Shown one piece after another: positions 9,144 through 17,518 of a DNA stretch of 64,000 nucleotides. This DNA is from DASQZT01 sp963728965 (GTDB taxonomy: Bacteria; Acidobacteriota; Terriglobia; Bryobacterales; Bryobacteraceae), in the NCBI GenBank assembly GCA_963728965.1, contig CAVSMH010000008.1, positions 868,001 through 932,000 on the forward strand, read 5' to 3'. Both the position numbers and the translations under genes were made by a program. Within the stretch, counting starts at the first letter, position 1; every line of letters begins with the position of its first letter. The notes beneath the pieces were generated by a model, which saw nothing but the letters and a program-made list of their open reading frames with translations, did no database searches and had not been told where the DNA came from.

Positions 9144-10121
9144 ATGGCAACTGAACCACACCGTGCCGCGGAGGCGGCACGCGGAGATACGGCGGAGAAC
9201 GGCCACAAGGCCGGGGAGCGGGGAGCCGCGCCGTACGGCCAACCAGGGTCCGGAAGCACGGAGTCCGCCACCTCGCGCCGCATGTTCCTGGCGTGCGCCG
9301 GTGCGGCGGCTGCCGGATTCGTCCTCGCTTCCTGCGGTCCCAAGCGGCTCTACGACGTTCCGCGCGATCAGCTGAAGAAGTCCTTGGCCGATTTGGAGCG
9401 CCAGTACGAAGAACGCTTCGCCAGGAAGGTGGAGGTATCCGACACGCCGGCCATTCCCGGCGTGCACTTCGCCTACGCCCTCGATCTTTCCCGCTGCATT
9501 GGCTGCCGGCGCTGCGTGTACGCCTGTGTGGCGGAGAACAACCAGTCGCGCGATCCCCAGCTACAGTGGATCCGCGTACTCGAAATGGAGAAGGAAAAGG
9601 GCGTGGATTTCACCCATGCCAACCCCTACTATCAGCCGGCCGAAGTGCCCCAGGAAGGGCATTTCTACGTGCCCGTGGGCTGCCAGCACTGCGAGAATTC
9701 ACCGTGCACCAAGGTCTGCCCTACCGGCGCCACCTGGACCGAGCCGGATGGTATCGTGGTGATCGACTACGACTGGTGCATTGGCTGCCGCTACTGCATG
9801 GCGGCTTGCCCCTACGGCGCGCGGCATTTCAACTGGGCCGAACCGTCGATTCCCCCCGATGAGCTCAACCCCAAGACTCACTACCTGGGCAATCGCCCGC
9901 GCTCCAAGGGCGTGGTCGAAAAGTGCACCTTCTGCATCCAGCGCACGCGCGAGGGCCGCTATCCGGCCTGCGTGGAGGTATGCCCGGTGGGCGCGCGCAA
10001 GTTCGGTAACCTGCTCGACAGGGACAGCGAAATCCGCTACATCATCGAGAATAAGCGGGTGCTGGTGCTCAAGGCGGAACTCAATACGGTGCCGCGGTTC
10101 TTCTACTTCTATGCCACGTGA
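9144..10121 (+). CDS. Tat-exported ferredoxin-type subunit with four [4Fe-4S] cluster motifs
   Basis: The 325-residue product has a long N-terminus, a twin-arginine signal (SRRMFLA, Arg45-Arg46) and a possible lipobox LASC at Cys64. Cysteine motifs follow in the order expected for HybA/DsrO/NrfC-type subunits: CIGCRRCVYAC (from 118), CQHCENSPCTKVC, CIGCRYCMAAC and CTFC...CVEVC, sixteen ligands for four clusters. It passes electrons between a periplasmic cytochrome or catalytic subunit and a NrfD membrane protein. GGGAAGG before the ATG supports the start. No molybdopterin catalytic subunit is nearby, so the complex resembles DsrJOP or other electron-transfer modules more than a full reductase. 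Confidence 0.93.
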   Translation: MATEPHRAAEAARGDTAENGHKAGERGAAPYGQPGSGSTESATSRRMFLACAGAAAAGFVLASCGPKRLYDVPRDQLKKSLADLERQYEERFARKVEVSDTPAIPGVHFAYALDLSRCIGCRRCVYACVAENNQSRDPQLQWIRVLEMEKEKGVDFTHANPYYQPAEVPQEGHFYVPVGCQHCENSPCTKVCPTGATWTEPDGIVVIDYDWCIGCRYCMAACPYGARHFNWAEPSIPPDELNPKTHYLGNRPRSKGVVEKCTFCIQRTREGRYPACVEVCPVGARKFGNLLDRDSEIRYIIENKRVLVLKAELNTVPRFFYFYAT

Positions 10122-10127
10122 GGCTCT

Positions 10128-11417
10128 ATGAATTCGATACGGCTCTTCGCCCGCTTTATTCGCGGCAGCACCCGGCTGATGCGGAACGGCCCCCCGGGCT
10201 ATTGGGCGTGGCTGGTCCTGTTGGGCGCCCTGATCGTGTCGGGAGCGCTGGCGTACGCCCGACAGGTGCAGATGGGACTGGTGGTCACTGCCATGCGCGA
10301 CCAGGTGAGCTGGGGATTCTACATCGGCAACTTCACCTTCCTGGTGGGCGTGGCGGCGGCCGCCGTGGTCCTGGTGATCCCGGCATACATTTACAACTGG
10401 AAACCCATCCGCGAGATCGTAATCTACGGCGAATTGCTGGCCATCAGCGCCATTGTCATGTGCCTGCTGTTTGTGATGGTGGATATTGGCCGACCGGACC
10501 GCTTCTGGCACCTCATCCCGCCGTTCGGCCACCTGAACTTTCCGCGCTCGGTTCTTGCTTGGGACGTGCTGGTGCTGAACCTGTACTTTCTCGTCAATTT
10601 CATCGTGGCCACGCACATCCTGTACCGCGCGTTCCACGGGCAGCACTACCGGAAGCGGCTGGTGGTCCCGCTAGTGCTGCTGTCAATCCCTATGGCGGTG
10701 GGCATCCACACCGTGACCGCGTTTCTGTACAACGGACTGGCTGCGCGGCCGTACTGGAATTCGTCGATCCTCGCACCGCAGTTTCTGGCCTCGGCCTTCT
10801 GCTCCGGTCCCGCCATTCTGCTGGTAGTGCTGCAACTGCTGCGGCGATTCACGCGGTTCGAAATTCAGGACCAGGCCATCTGGAAGATCGCCGAATTGAT
10901 GGCCTACGCCATGTTCCTCAACCTGTTCCTGCACGGCGCGGAGGCGTTCAAGGAATACTATTCCAACACCGAACACCTGTTGTTCACGCGCTACTGGTAT
11001 TCGGGGCTGGGCGCGCACCGCACGCTGGTGCCGTATTCCTGGTCGGCGGTGGGGTTGAACATCCTGGCGTTCGCGTTGTTCATCGTGCCGAAGACACGCC
11101 ACAAATGGATTACCCTGAACATCGGATGCCTGGCGACTTACGCCGGGGTGTACATCGAAAAGGGAATGGGGCTGATTATCCCCGGCCTCACTCCCGATAC
11201 GCTGGGCGAGATTTACGAATACTATCCCACGCTCACCGAGCTGCGCGTGGCTGCGGCGGTCTTTGCGCTGGGGTTTCTGGTGTTCACCCTGATGCTCAAA
11301 GTGGCGGTGCCCATTTCGCTCGGCGAATTCACTCGGACGGAGGAGCAGCGCGCGCCGGAGTCGCGCGTGCCAGCGGCATCCGCCCTCACTCCAGCCGCGG
11401 CTTCCGGGGGCCATTGA
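10128..11417 (+). CDS. NrfD/PsrC-family membrane subunit (quinol/quinone site)
   Basis: The 429-residue product has about ten hydrophobic helices after a short basic lead and matches the NrfD/DsrP/HmcC family (WGFYIGNFTFLVGVAAAAV, DIGRPDRFWHL, GIHTVTAFLYNG). The family exchanges electrons with the quinone pool and sometimes translocates protons. It starts six bases after the ferredoxin gene. The last 32 bases overlap the convergent SpoIIE response-regulator gene. With the tetrahaem lipoprotein and ferredoxin it forms a membrane-bound electron-transfer module; direction of electron flow and terminal partner cannot be told from sequence. Confidence 0.93.
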   Translation: MNSIRLFARFIRGSTRLMRNGPPGYWAWLVLLGALIVSGALAYARQVQMGLVVTAMRDQVSWGFYIGNFTFLVGVAAAAVVLVIPAYIYNWKPIREIVIYGELLAISAIVMCLLFVMVDIGRPDRFWHLIPPFGHLNFPRSVLAWDVLVLNLYFLVNFIVATHILYRAFHGQHYRKRLVVPLVLLSIPMAVGIHTVTAFLYNGLAARPYWNSSILAPQFLASAFCSGPAILLVVLQLLRRFTRFEIQDQAIWKIAELMAYAMFLNLFLHGAEAFKEYYSNTEHLLFTRYWYSGLGAHRTLVPYSWSAVGLNILAFALFIVPKTRHKWITLNIGCLATYAGVYIEKGMGLIIPGLTPDTLGEIYEYYPTLTELRVAAAVFALGFLVFTLMLKVAVPISLGEFTRTEEQRAPESRVPAASALTPAAASGGH

Positions 11418-12603
11418 CGCCTTCCGCCGTGGGCGTCCATTTGAGCGCCATAGCCGTCACATCGTCAGACGGCGGCGCCCCGGCCGAGAATTCCGCGATG
11501 GCCGCCTGAATCGCTTCCACCATCTCCCTGGGCGCCAGGCCCGAGGCTGCGGCCAGCGCCTGCTTCAATCGTCTTTCGCCGAAAAAACGCTGTTGCGCAT
11601 TCATCGCCTCGGTGACCCCATCGGTGAAGAGGAACAGCGAATCACCGGGGACAAGCTGCTCCGTGCCCCGGGTGTACTCCGAATCCGGCAGCAGCCCCAC
11701 CACGATGCTGGCCGGCTCCGCGATGGCACGCAGTTCGCCCCCTGGTGAGACCCTGTAGGGCGGGTTGTGGCCGCCGATGCAGAACTCCAGCACTCCCGAC
11801 GCGCAGTTCAGGATGCCGTAAAACGCGGTGACGTAAACACCGGGTTCGCCCTGACGGCCGAGGATTCGGTTGGCATAGTCCAGGCATACCTCGGGCGCGG
11901 CCCCTTGAAGCGCGGTGGCGCGCAACAGCGTGCGGCTCACCGCCATGAACAGCGCGGCGGGTATGCCTTTTCCCGAAACATCACCGATCACGATGCCCAG
12001 CCGGTCGTCATCGATGAGAAAGAAATCGTAGAAGTCCCCGCCCACGCGCCGCGCCGGACGCATCCTGGCATGGAGTTCGAAATCGCTCCGGCCCGGAAAC
12101 TCGAACTCGTGCGGCAGCATTGACTCCTGGATGCGCGCGGCGATCTCCAGTTCCTGTTGCAGCGCCATCAACTGGGCGCGTGCTTCGAGACCCTGTCGCG
12201 CCGATGCCAGCGCTGCGCGCGAGCGCTTCAGCGTGCTTTCAAAATCCTGGAAGTCGATGGGCTTGGTGAGAAAGTCGAACGCGCCGCGGTTCATGGCGGT
12301 GCGGATGTTGCCCATGTCGCCGTATGCCGAGAGGATGACGGCTTTGATCATGCGGCCGTTCATCGAATCCAGGTTGGCCAGCAACGCCAGGCCGTCCATC
12401 ACGGGCATGTTGATATCGGTGATTACGAGGTCGATGTGCGGGTCTGCCCGCAGGCGGTCGAGCGCCTCCCGGCCATTTCTCGCGAAGACGAAGTCGAAGC
12501 CGCTCTGCCGGTGTTTGCCCCACTGGCGGATCAGGGTTTCGATGTCCGGCTCGTCGTCCACCACCAGGACGCGCCCGGGCTCCGCCTCCGCCGGTGGTGT
12601 CAT
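11386..12603 (-). CDS. response regulator with SpoIIE/RsbU-type PP2C phosphatase output
   Basis: The 405-residue product joins a receiver (VVDDEPD, phospho-acceptor Asp63 in ITDINMPVMDG) through a helical linker of about 40 residues (ALASARQGLEARAQLMALQQEL) to a PP2C-type phosphatase of the SpoIIE class (MRPARRVGGDFYDFF, IVIGDVSGKGIPAALFM, LFLFTDGVTEAMN, PPSDDVTAMALKW). Such proteins usually dephosphorylate an anti-sigma-factor antagonist in a partner-switch pathway; no antagonist or anti-sigma gene is seen nearby. Its ATG overlaps the stop of the hybrid kinase gene (ATGA at 12600-12603), so the kinase is the likely partner. Confidence 0.93.
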   Translation of the reverse strand: MTPPAEAEPGRVLVVDDEPDIETLIRQWGKHRQSGFDFVFARNGREALDRLRADPHIDLVITDINMPVMDGLALLANLDSMNGRMIKAVILSAYGDMGNIRTAMNRGAFDFLTKPIDFQDFESTLKRSRAALASARQGLEARAQLMALQQELEIAARIQESMLPHEFEFPGRSDFELHARMRPARRVGGDFYDFFLIDDDRLGIVIGDVSGKGIPAALFMAVSRTLLRATALQGAAPEVCLDYANRILGRQGEPGVYVTAFYGILNCASGVLEFCIGGHNPPYRVSPGGELRAIAEPASIVVGLLPDSEYTRGTEQLVPGDSLFLFTDGVTEAMNAQQRFFGERRLKQALAAASGLAPREMVEAIQAAIAEFSAGAPPSDDVTAMALKWTPTAEGVNGPRKPRLE

Positions 12604-14291
12604 TGCGCTCCCGTCCGGCCGCGCGGCAGGACGATGACGAACTCGGTGTGATCGCCCTCCACTGACTCCACCCTCATCGTGCCTCCGTGTTCGCCCACCA
12701 CGATCTCGTAGCTGATCGAAAGCCCTAGTCCCGTACCCTCCCCAGCCGACTTGGTCGTAAAAAACGGGTCGAACACGCGCTCGATCACATCTTTGTGAAT
12801 GCCCGTTCCATTATCCAAGATGCGAATCTCGGCGGATTCTCCCAGATCCCTGGTGGAGACCCGCAGTACCGGGTCGTATCCTGGCTGGGTCTTGCGAGCT
12901 CGTGCCCGCAGGGCGTAGAACGCATTGGACGCCACGTTCAAAATTACGCGGCTCAGGTCTTGCGGGATCGCGTCCACGTTGCCCACCTGCGGATCGTATT
13001 GCTCCTCGATGGTCGCCTGCAATCCGGGATTCTGGGCGCGCATGCCGTGGAAGGCCAGGTTGACGTACTCGCGGACAAGAGCGTTCAGATCGACCGGGCG
13101 CCGTCCCCCGGGACGGCCGCGCGCGTGCTCCAGCATCGAGGTGATGATACCGTCGGCGCGCCCGCCATGCTCGCGGATTTTAGCGATGTTCGACTCCAGA
13201 TCCGCGGTCCGGCCGCGCATCTCAGCGAGGATGTCCGGGGCCAGCACACCCTCCAAGCCATCGAGCGCCGCGCTTTGCTCCGCAACCAGATCGGCCGAGA
13301 GCCCGGCGAAGTTCAACACGAAGTTCAGCGGATTCTTGATTTCATGGGCGATGCCGGCGGTGACCGCGCCGAGCGAGGCCAGTTTCTGCTGTGTGGTCAG
13401 TTCTTCGAGGAGTCGCCGCTTCTCCACCAGGGCACCGATGCGGGCGCGCAGTAGCACCGGGTCGAATGGTTTGAAAAGGTAATCTTCGGCCCCCATCTGG
13501 ATGGCTCGCACCACGATCTCCATTTCGTTAACCGCCGAGATGACCACGACCGGAACGGTGCGCATGTGCCGGTCGGCGCGCACCCGCGCCAGGACTTCGA
13601 ATCCGTCCATCACGGGCATCATGATGTCGAGCAGGACTACGTCGAAGCGTTCCGTGGCAATCCGGTCGAGGGCCTCTTCACCGTTGGCGGCCTCTTCGGT
13701 GTGGTAACCCTGCCGGGCCAGGCGCCGGCACAGCATGTTGCGGTTGACGGCGTTATCGTCCACCACGAGGATCCGCCCGGCGGCGGTGGCTGGCGCCGCT
13801 CTCCGGCAGGGGGGACCAACGGCCTCGGCTTCAGGCGTTTCCCGGCTGCGCAGTATTTTGGTCATCGACCGGGCGGCCGCATCGATCCGCTCCAGGTCGG
13901 CAATCCAATCCGCCCGGGCCTGCTCCTTGAGGAGCGCTACGGCCGCGCTGATGTGGTCCACATGCGGCTGTAGGGTTTCGCACAGCCTTTCGAGCCTGCT
14001 GAGCTGCACTTCATCGCGATTCGCCAACACCCCCGTGACCAGAGCCAAGGCGGATTGGGCCGCCTCGCGAATTGTCCCTAGCGTGTCTTTGAACTCCTCA
14101 TCGCCTGCGCTGACGGCATCCTCGATCAGCATCTCTGTATAGCCGAGCACATGATTGATCGGGGTCCGGAGATTGTGCCGCAGCTCAGCCAGCGCGGCAT
14201 TGCGTAACGGCTCGTCTTCGGGCTGGCGATGAGTAGGGAATCCAGTTCGCACTGTTCGCACCGGGTATTTTCTCCACTTCTTTCCTGGCAT
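12600..14291 (-). CDS. hybrid histidine kinase with an internal receiver
   Basis: About 563 residues. It begins with an unusual HisKA-like segment (AELRHNLRTPINHVLGYTEM), followed by a receiver (VVDDNAVNRNM, Asp in VVLLDIMMPVMDG), a second H-box GIAHEIKNPLNFVLNF and an ATPase domain (DNGTGIHKD, GTGLGLSIS). No membrane helix is predicted, so it is cytoplasmic. The first H-box lacks a following ATPase domain and may be a phosphoreceiver or dimerisation unit. The start is uncertain: ATG at 14289-14291 is used here, a GTG at 14261 has GGAG ten bases upstream, and the frame stays open to 14333, which would overlap the divergent CheY-like gene. It is coupled to the SpoIIE regulator. Confidence 0.88.
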   Translation of the reverse strand: MPGKKWRKYPVRTVRTGFPTHRQPEDEPLRNAALAELRHNLRTPINHVLGYTEMLIEDAVSAGDEEFKDTLGTIREAAQSALALVTGVLANRDEVQLSRLERLCETLQPHVDHISAAVALLKEQARADWIADLERIDAAARSMTKILRSRETPEAEAVGPPCRRAAPATAAGRILVVDDNAVNRNMLCRRLARQGYHTEEAANGEEALDRIATERFDVVLLDIMMPVMDGFEVLARVRADRHMRTVPVVVISAVNEMEIVVRAIQMGAEDYLFKPFDPVLLRARIGALVEKRRLLEELTTQQKLASLGAVTAGIAHEIKNPLNFVLNFAGLSADLVAEQSAALDGLEGVLAPDILAEMRGRTADLESNIAKIREHGGRADGIITSMLEHARGRPGGRRPVDLNALVREYVNLAFHGMRAQNPGLQATIEEQYDPQVGNVDAIPQDLSRVILNVASNAFYALRARARKTQPGYDPVLRVSTRDLGESAEIRILDNGTGIHKDVIERVFDPFFTTKSAGEGTGLGLSISYEIVVGEHGGTMRVESVEGDHTEFVIVLPRGRTGAQ

Positions 14292-14318
14292 GACGATTGC
14301 TGCAACTGGAGTGCCAGG
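14284..14318. promoter_or_regulatory. inverted repeat between divergent signalling genes
   Basis: CCTGGCA at 14284-14290 and TGCCAGG at 14312-14318 are perfect 7-base inverted arms with a 21-base spacer. The left arm touches the ATG of the hybrid kinase and the right arm lies just before the CheY-like gene's ATG at 14324. It could be a shared operator or simply similar translation-start contexts on both strands. Confidence 0.3.
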
Positions 14319-14323
14319 GAACC

Positions 14324-14704
14324 ATGCCCACAATTCTGGTAGTTGAAGACAACGAAATGAACCGCGACATGCTGGTGCGCCGGCTGTTGCGCAAAGGCTT
14401 TGAATCGGTAATCGCGGTGGACGGACAGGCCGCCGTCGAGATGGCTCGCAAGGCGATGCCGGACCTCATCATCATGGATATGAGCCTGCCGGTGGTAGAT
14501 GGATGGGAGGCCACCCGCCGGATCAAATCCGCCCCGGAAACCCGCTCGATTCCGATCATCGCCTTGACGGCTCACGCCATGCCCGGCGACCGGCAGCGCG
14601 CTCTCGATGCCGGCTGCGATGATTACGATACCAAGCCGGTGGAGTTCGCCTCGCTGCTGGAAAAAATCGAGACCCTGCTCGCCCACGCGGGCTCCGAATC
14701 ATAA
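14324..14704 (+). CDS. CheY/DivK-like single-domain response regulator
   Basis: The 126-residue product is one receiver domain: VVEDNEMNRDML acidic pocket, phospho-acceptor Asp in IIMDMSLPVVDGWE, conserved Thr/Ala of ALTAHAM and Lys in DTKPVEF. AGGGA lies upstream of the ATG at 14324. It has no output domain, so it probably passes phosphate to other kinases or diffuses to a target protein. Three bases separate its stop from the LOV hybrid kinase gene, so both form one transcription unit and may be partners. Confidence 0.93.
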   Translation: MPTILVVEDNEMNRDMLVRRLLRKGFESVIAVDGQAAVEMARKAMPDLIIMDMSLPVVDGWEATRRIKSAPETRSIPIIALTAHAMPGDRQRALDAGCDDYDTKPVEFASLLEKIETLLAHAGSES

Positions 14705-14707
14705 GCC

Positions 14708-17515
14708 ATGTCCGATACGACTGCTGACCTGGTCCCCTTCGAAGCCCTCCTCCAGTCCACCAACGAGGGTATCTACGGCGTGGACATGGAGGGCCGCTGC
14801 ACCTTTCTGAACCGCGCCGGCGCCGACGCGCTGGGCTTCACCCGCTACGAGGTTCTCGGCCGGAACATGCATCGCCTGGTGCACCACTCGCGGGAAGATC
14901 GTTCGCCGTACCCGGAGGCGGATGCTCCACTGTTTCACAGCATGCAGTCGGGCAGCGGCGCGCGCGTCGAGCACGAGGTGATGTGGCGCAAGGACGGCAC
15001 GTGCTTTCCCGCCGAGTACTCGGTTTCGCCGGTGGTGCAGGCGGGCACGCTTCGGGGCGCGGTGGTGACGTTTCAGGACATCACCGAGCGGAAACGGCAG
15101 GAGCGGCGCATCCTGGTGCAGCACGATGTCAGCCGCGTGATGGCGGAAGCCGAGTCGCTGGAGGAAGCGATCCCCGGCATTCTCCGGGCGATCGGCGAGA
15201 GTCTGCCGTCGGATCTGGGCGTTTTGTGGATCGTAGACCGTCGGCGCGCCGTACTCCGCGCCCGCGCGGTGTGGCATCGAGAGCCGCCGGACGACAACGA
15301 CTTCGAGAATGTCACCCGCGAGATGAGGCTGCCGCGCGGCGGCGGATTGCCGGGCCGCGTGTGGCTCGAAGGCAGGCCGCTCGCCATCGCCGAACTGGAA
15401 GCCGATGCCGATGTTTCGCCGGTGCGCTGGAAGGCGCTGAAGGGCGCGCAATCGGTACTGGCCTTTCCCATCCGCGCCAGCCGCCGCGTCACCGGCGTAG
15501 TGGAGTTCTTCTCCAACGAAACGCGCCAGCCCGACCCGGACCTGCTGCGGACCGTGTCCACCCTCGGCAACCAGATCGGCGAGTTTCTGGAGAGGGCGGC
15601 CGCCGAAGAAGATCTGCGCGTTCGGGATCGCGCCGTCGCCTCGAGCGTCAATGGCATCATCATCACCGACGCCACCCAGCCCGATAACCCCATCACCTAC
15701 GTCAACCCGGCATTCGAGCGCCTCACCGGGTATGCCGCTGACGAAGCTCTGGGCAAAAACTGCCGTTTCCTGCAAGGTCCCGAGACCGACCCTGAGTCGG
15801 TGGAGTTCATTCGGGAAGCCGTTCGCCGGCGCGAAGAGATCAATATCGTGCTTCTGAATTACAGGAAGGACGGCACGCCGTTCTGGAACGACCTGACCAT
15901 TGCGCCGGTGCGCGATGCCGCCGGCGAAGTAACCCACTTTGTGGGCGTGCAGAACGACGTCACCGCGCGTAAACAGGCCGAAGAGGCGCTGGTAGCGGCC
16001 AAGGAAGGCGCCGAGACCGCCAGCAACGCCAAGAGCCAGTTCCTGGCCAACATGAGCCATGAGTTGCGCACGCCGCTGAACGCCATCATCGGCTACAGCG
16101 AGATGCTCCAGGAGCAGGCGCGCGAAGTCCGGCAGGAGGACCTGCTTCCCGATCTCGAGAAGATCCACGGCGCGGGCAAGCACCTGCTGTCGCTGATCAA
16201 CGGCATTCTCGACCTGTCCAAGATCGAAGCCGGCAAAATGGACTTGTACCTGGAGACCGTTGACCCGCACCGCATGATTGAGGAAGTCACCGAAACCGTC
16301 CGGCCGCTGGTCTCGCAAAAATCGAACCGGCTCGAGGTGAACATCGCCGGCGATTTGCCGGTCATGCGCGCCGACCTGACGAAGGTGCGGCAAAGCCTGT
16401 TCAACCTGCTGTCGAACGCCGCCAAGTTCACCGAAAACGGGAGCATTACCCTCGATGCCCGGCAAGAGCTCTACGGAGGCCGCCGGTGCATCCTGCTGCG
16501 CGTGTGCGACACCGGTATCGGGATGAATGAGGAACAGTTGGGGAAGCTCTTCGAGCCGTTCAGCCAGGCCGACCGTTCCACCACGCGGCGGTTCGGCGGC
16601 ACGGGCTTGGGCTTAGCCATCACCCGGCGTTTTTGCCGGCTGATGGGCGGCGATGTGATGGTGGAGAGCCGGCCAAACCACGGCTCGACGTTTACCATCC
16701 GCCTGCCTGCCGAAGTGGCTCCCGGACCGCCGCGCCCGGCCGCTGAATGCGAAGTCGCGGTGCGGGGTACCGCCGGAACGGTGCTGGTGATCGACGACGA
16801 TCCTGCCGCGCGCGACCTGATGAAGCGTTTTCTCACCAAAGAGGGATTCGCGCCGCTGGTGGCGGAGAACGGGGAGGCGGGTCTGAAACTGGCGCGCGAA
16901 CGGCACCCCAACGCCATCACTCTCGATGTAATGATGCCGAAAACGGATGGATGGGCCGTCTTACGCGAATTGAAGGCCAATCCGGAAACTAGCGGCATCC
17001 CGGTCATCATGGTAACCATCGTGGACGATCGCAACCTGGGCTACACCCTGGGAGCCGCGGAATACCTGACCAAGCCAATCGAGCGGGACCGCCTCTCGGC
17101 AATCCTCGACAGGTATCGCTGCGCTTATCCGCCCTGTCCCGTGCTGCTCATTGAAGACGACGATACCACGCGCGCCATGATGCGCCAGATGCTGGAACGC
17201 GATGGCTGGGAAGTCGCCGAGGCCAGAAACGGCCGGGAGGGTCTGGAGTGCGTCGCCCGGTCGCATCCGAACGCGATTCTGCTGGACCTGATGATGCCTG
17301 AGATGGACGGCTTCGATTTCATCGTGGAACTGCGCCGCCACACCGAATGGGGCTCCATTCCGATTGTGGTGATCACAGCCAAGGAACTGACGCCCGAGGA
17401 GCGGAAACGGCTGAACGGCTCGGTGGAGCGGGTCCTGCTGAAGGGGGCCTTCAGCCGCGAAGATCTGCTGGCCAGGGTGCGCGAACTGGTTTCGGCTTGT
17501 ATTCCGCGACGATGA
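14708..17515 (+). CDS. LOV-domain hybrid histidine kinase (PAS-GAF-LOV-HisKA-HATPase-REC-REC)
   Basis: The 935-residue cytoplasmic protein has a PAS domain (about 6-128), a GAF domain (about 145-295), a second PAS (about 303-422), HisKA with His451 in MSHELRTPLNAI, ATPase domain (DTGIGMN, GTGLGLAI), and two receivers with Asp740 and Asp860. The second PAS has every hallmark of a flavin-binding LOV domain: GKNCRFLQ with the photoactive Cys352, Asn333 in VNPAF, Asn384 and Asn394 around NYRKDGTPFWN, and Gln415 in FVGVQND. It should form a cysteinyl-FMN adduct under blue light and change kinase activity. The target is not clear; the adjacent single-domain regulator is a candidate. Confidence 0.93.
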   Translation: MSDTTADLVPFEALLQSTNEGIYGVDMEGRCTFLNRAGADALGFTRYEVLGRNMHRLVHHSREDRSPYPEADAPLFHSMQSGSGARVEHEVMWRKDGTCFPAEYSVSPVVQAGTLRGAVVTFQDITERKRQERRILVQHDVSRVMAEAESLEEAIPGILRAIGESLPSDLGVLWIVDRRRAVLRARAVWHREPPDDNDFENVTREMRLPRGGGLPGRVWLEGRPLAIAELEADADVSPVRWKALKGAQSVLAFPIRASRRVTGVVEFFSNETRQPDPDLLRTVSTLGNQIGEFLERAAAEEDLRVRDRAVASSVNGIIITDATQPDNPITYVNPAFERLTGYAADEALGKNCRFLQGPETDPESVEFIREAVRRREEINIVLLNYRKDGTPFWNDLTIAPVRDAAGEVTHFVGVQNDVTARKQAEEALVAAKEGAETASNAKSQFLANMSHELRTPLNAIIGYSEMLQEQAREVRQEDLLPDLEKIHGAGKHLLSLINGILDLSKIEAGKMDLYLETVDPHRMIEEVTETVRPLVSQKSNRLEVNIAGDLPVMRADLTKVRQSLFNLLSNAAKFTENGSITLDARQELYGGRRCILLRVCDTGIGMNEEQLGKLFEPFSQADRSTTRRFGGTGLGLAITRRFCRLMGGDVMVESRPNHGSTFTIRLPAEVAPGPPRPAAECEVAVRGTAGTVLVIDDDPAARDLMKRFLTKEGFAPLVAENGEAGLKLARERHPNAITLDVMMPKTDGWAVLRELKANPETSGIPVIMVTIVDDRNLGYTLGAAEYLTKPIERDRLSAILDRYRCAYPPCPVLLIEDDDTTRAMMRQMLERDGWEVAEARNGREGLECVARSHPNAILLDLMMPEMDGFDFIVELRRHTEWGSIPIVVITAKELTPEERKRLNGSVERVLLKGAFSREDLLARVRELVSACIPRR

Positions 17516-17518
17516 GCA

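Noticed and set aside
9699..10646. 315-codon minus-strand frame opposite the ferredoxin and NrfD genes
   Set aside because: Long open antisense frames are common in GC-rich DNA; the text has no family match and the plus strand genes are certain.
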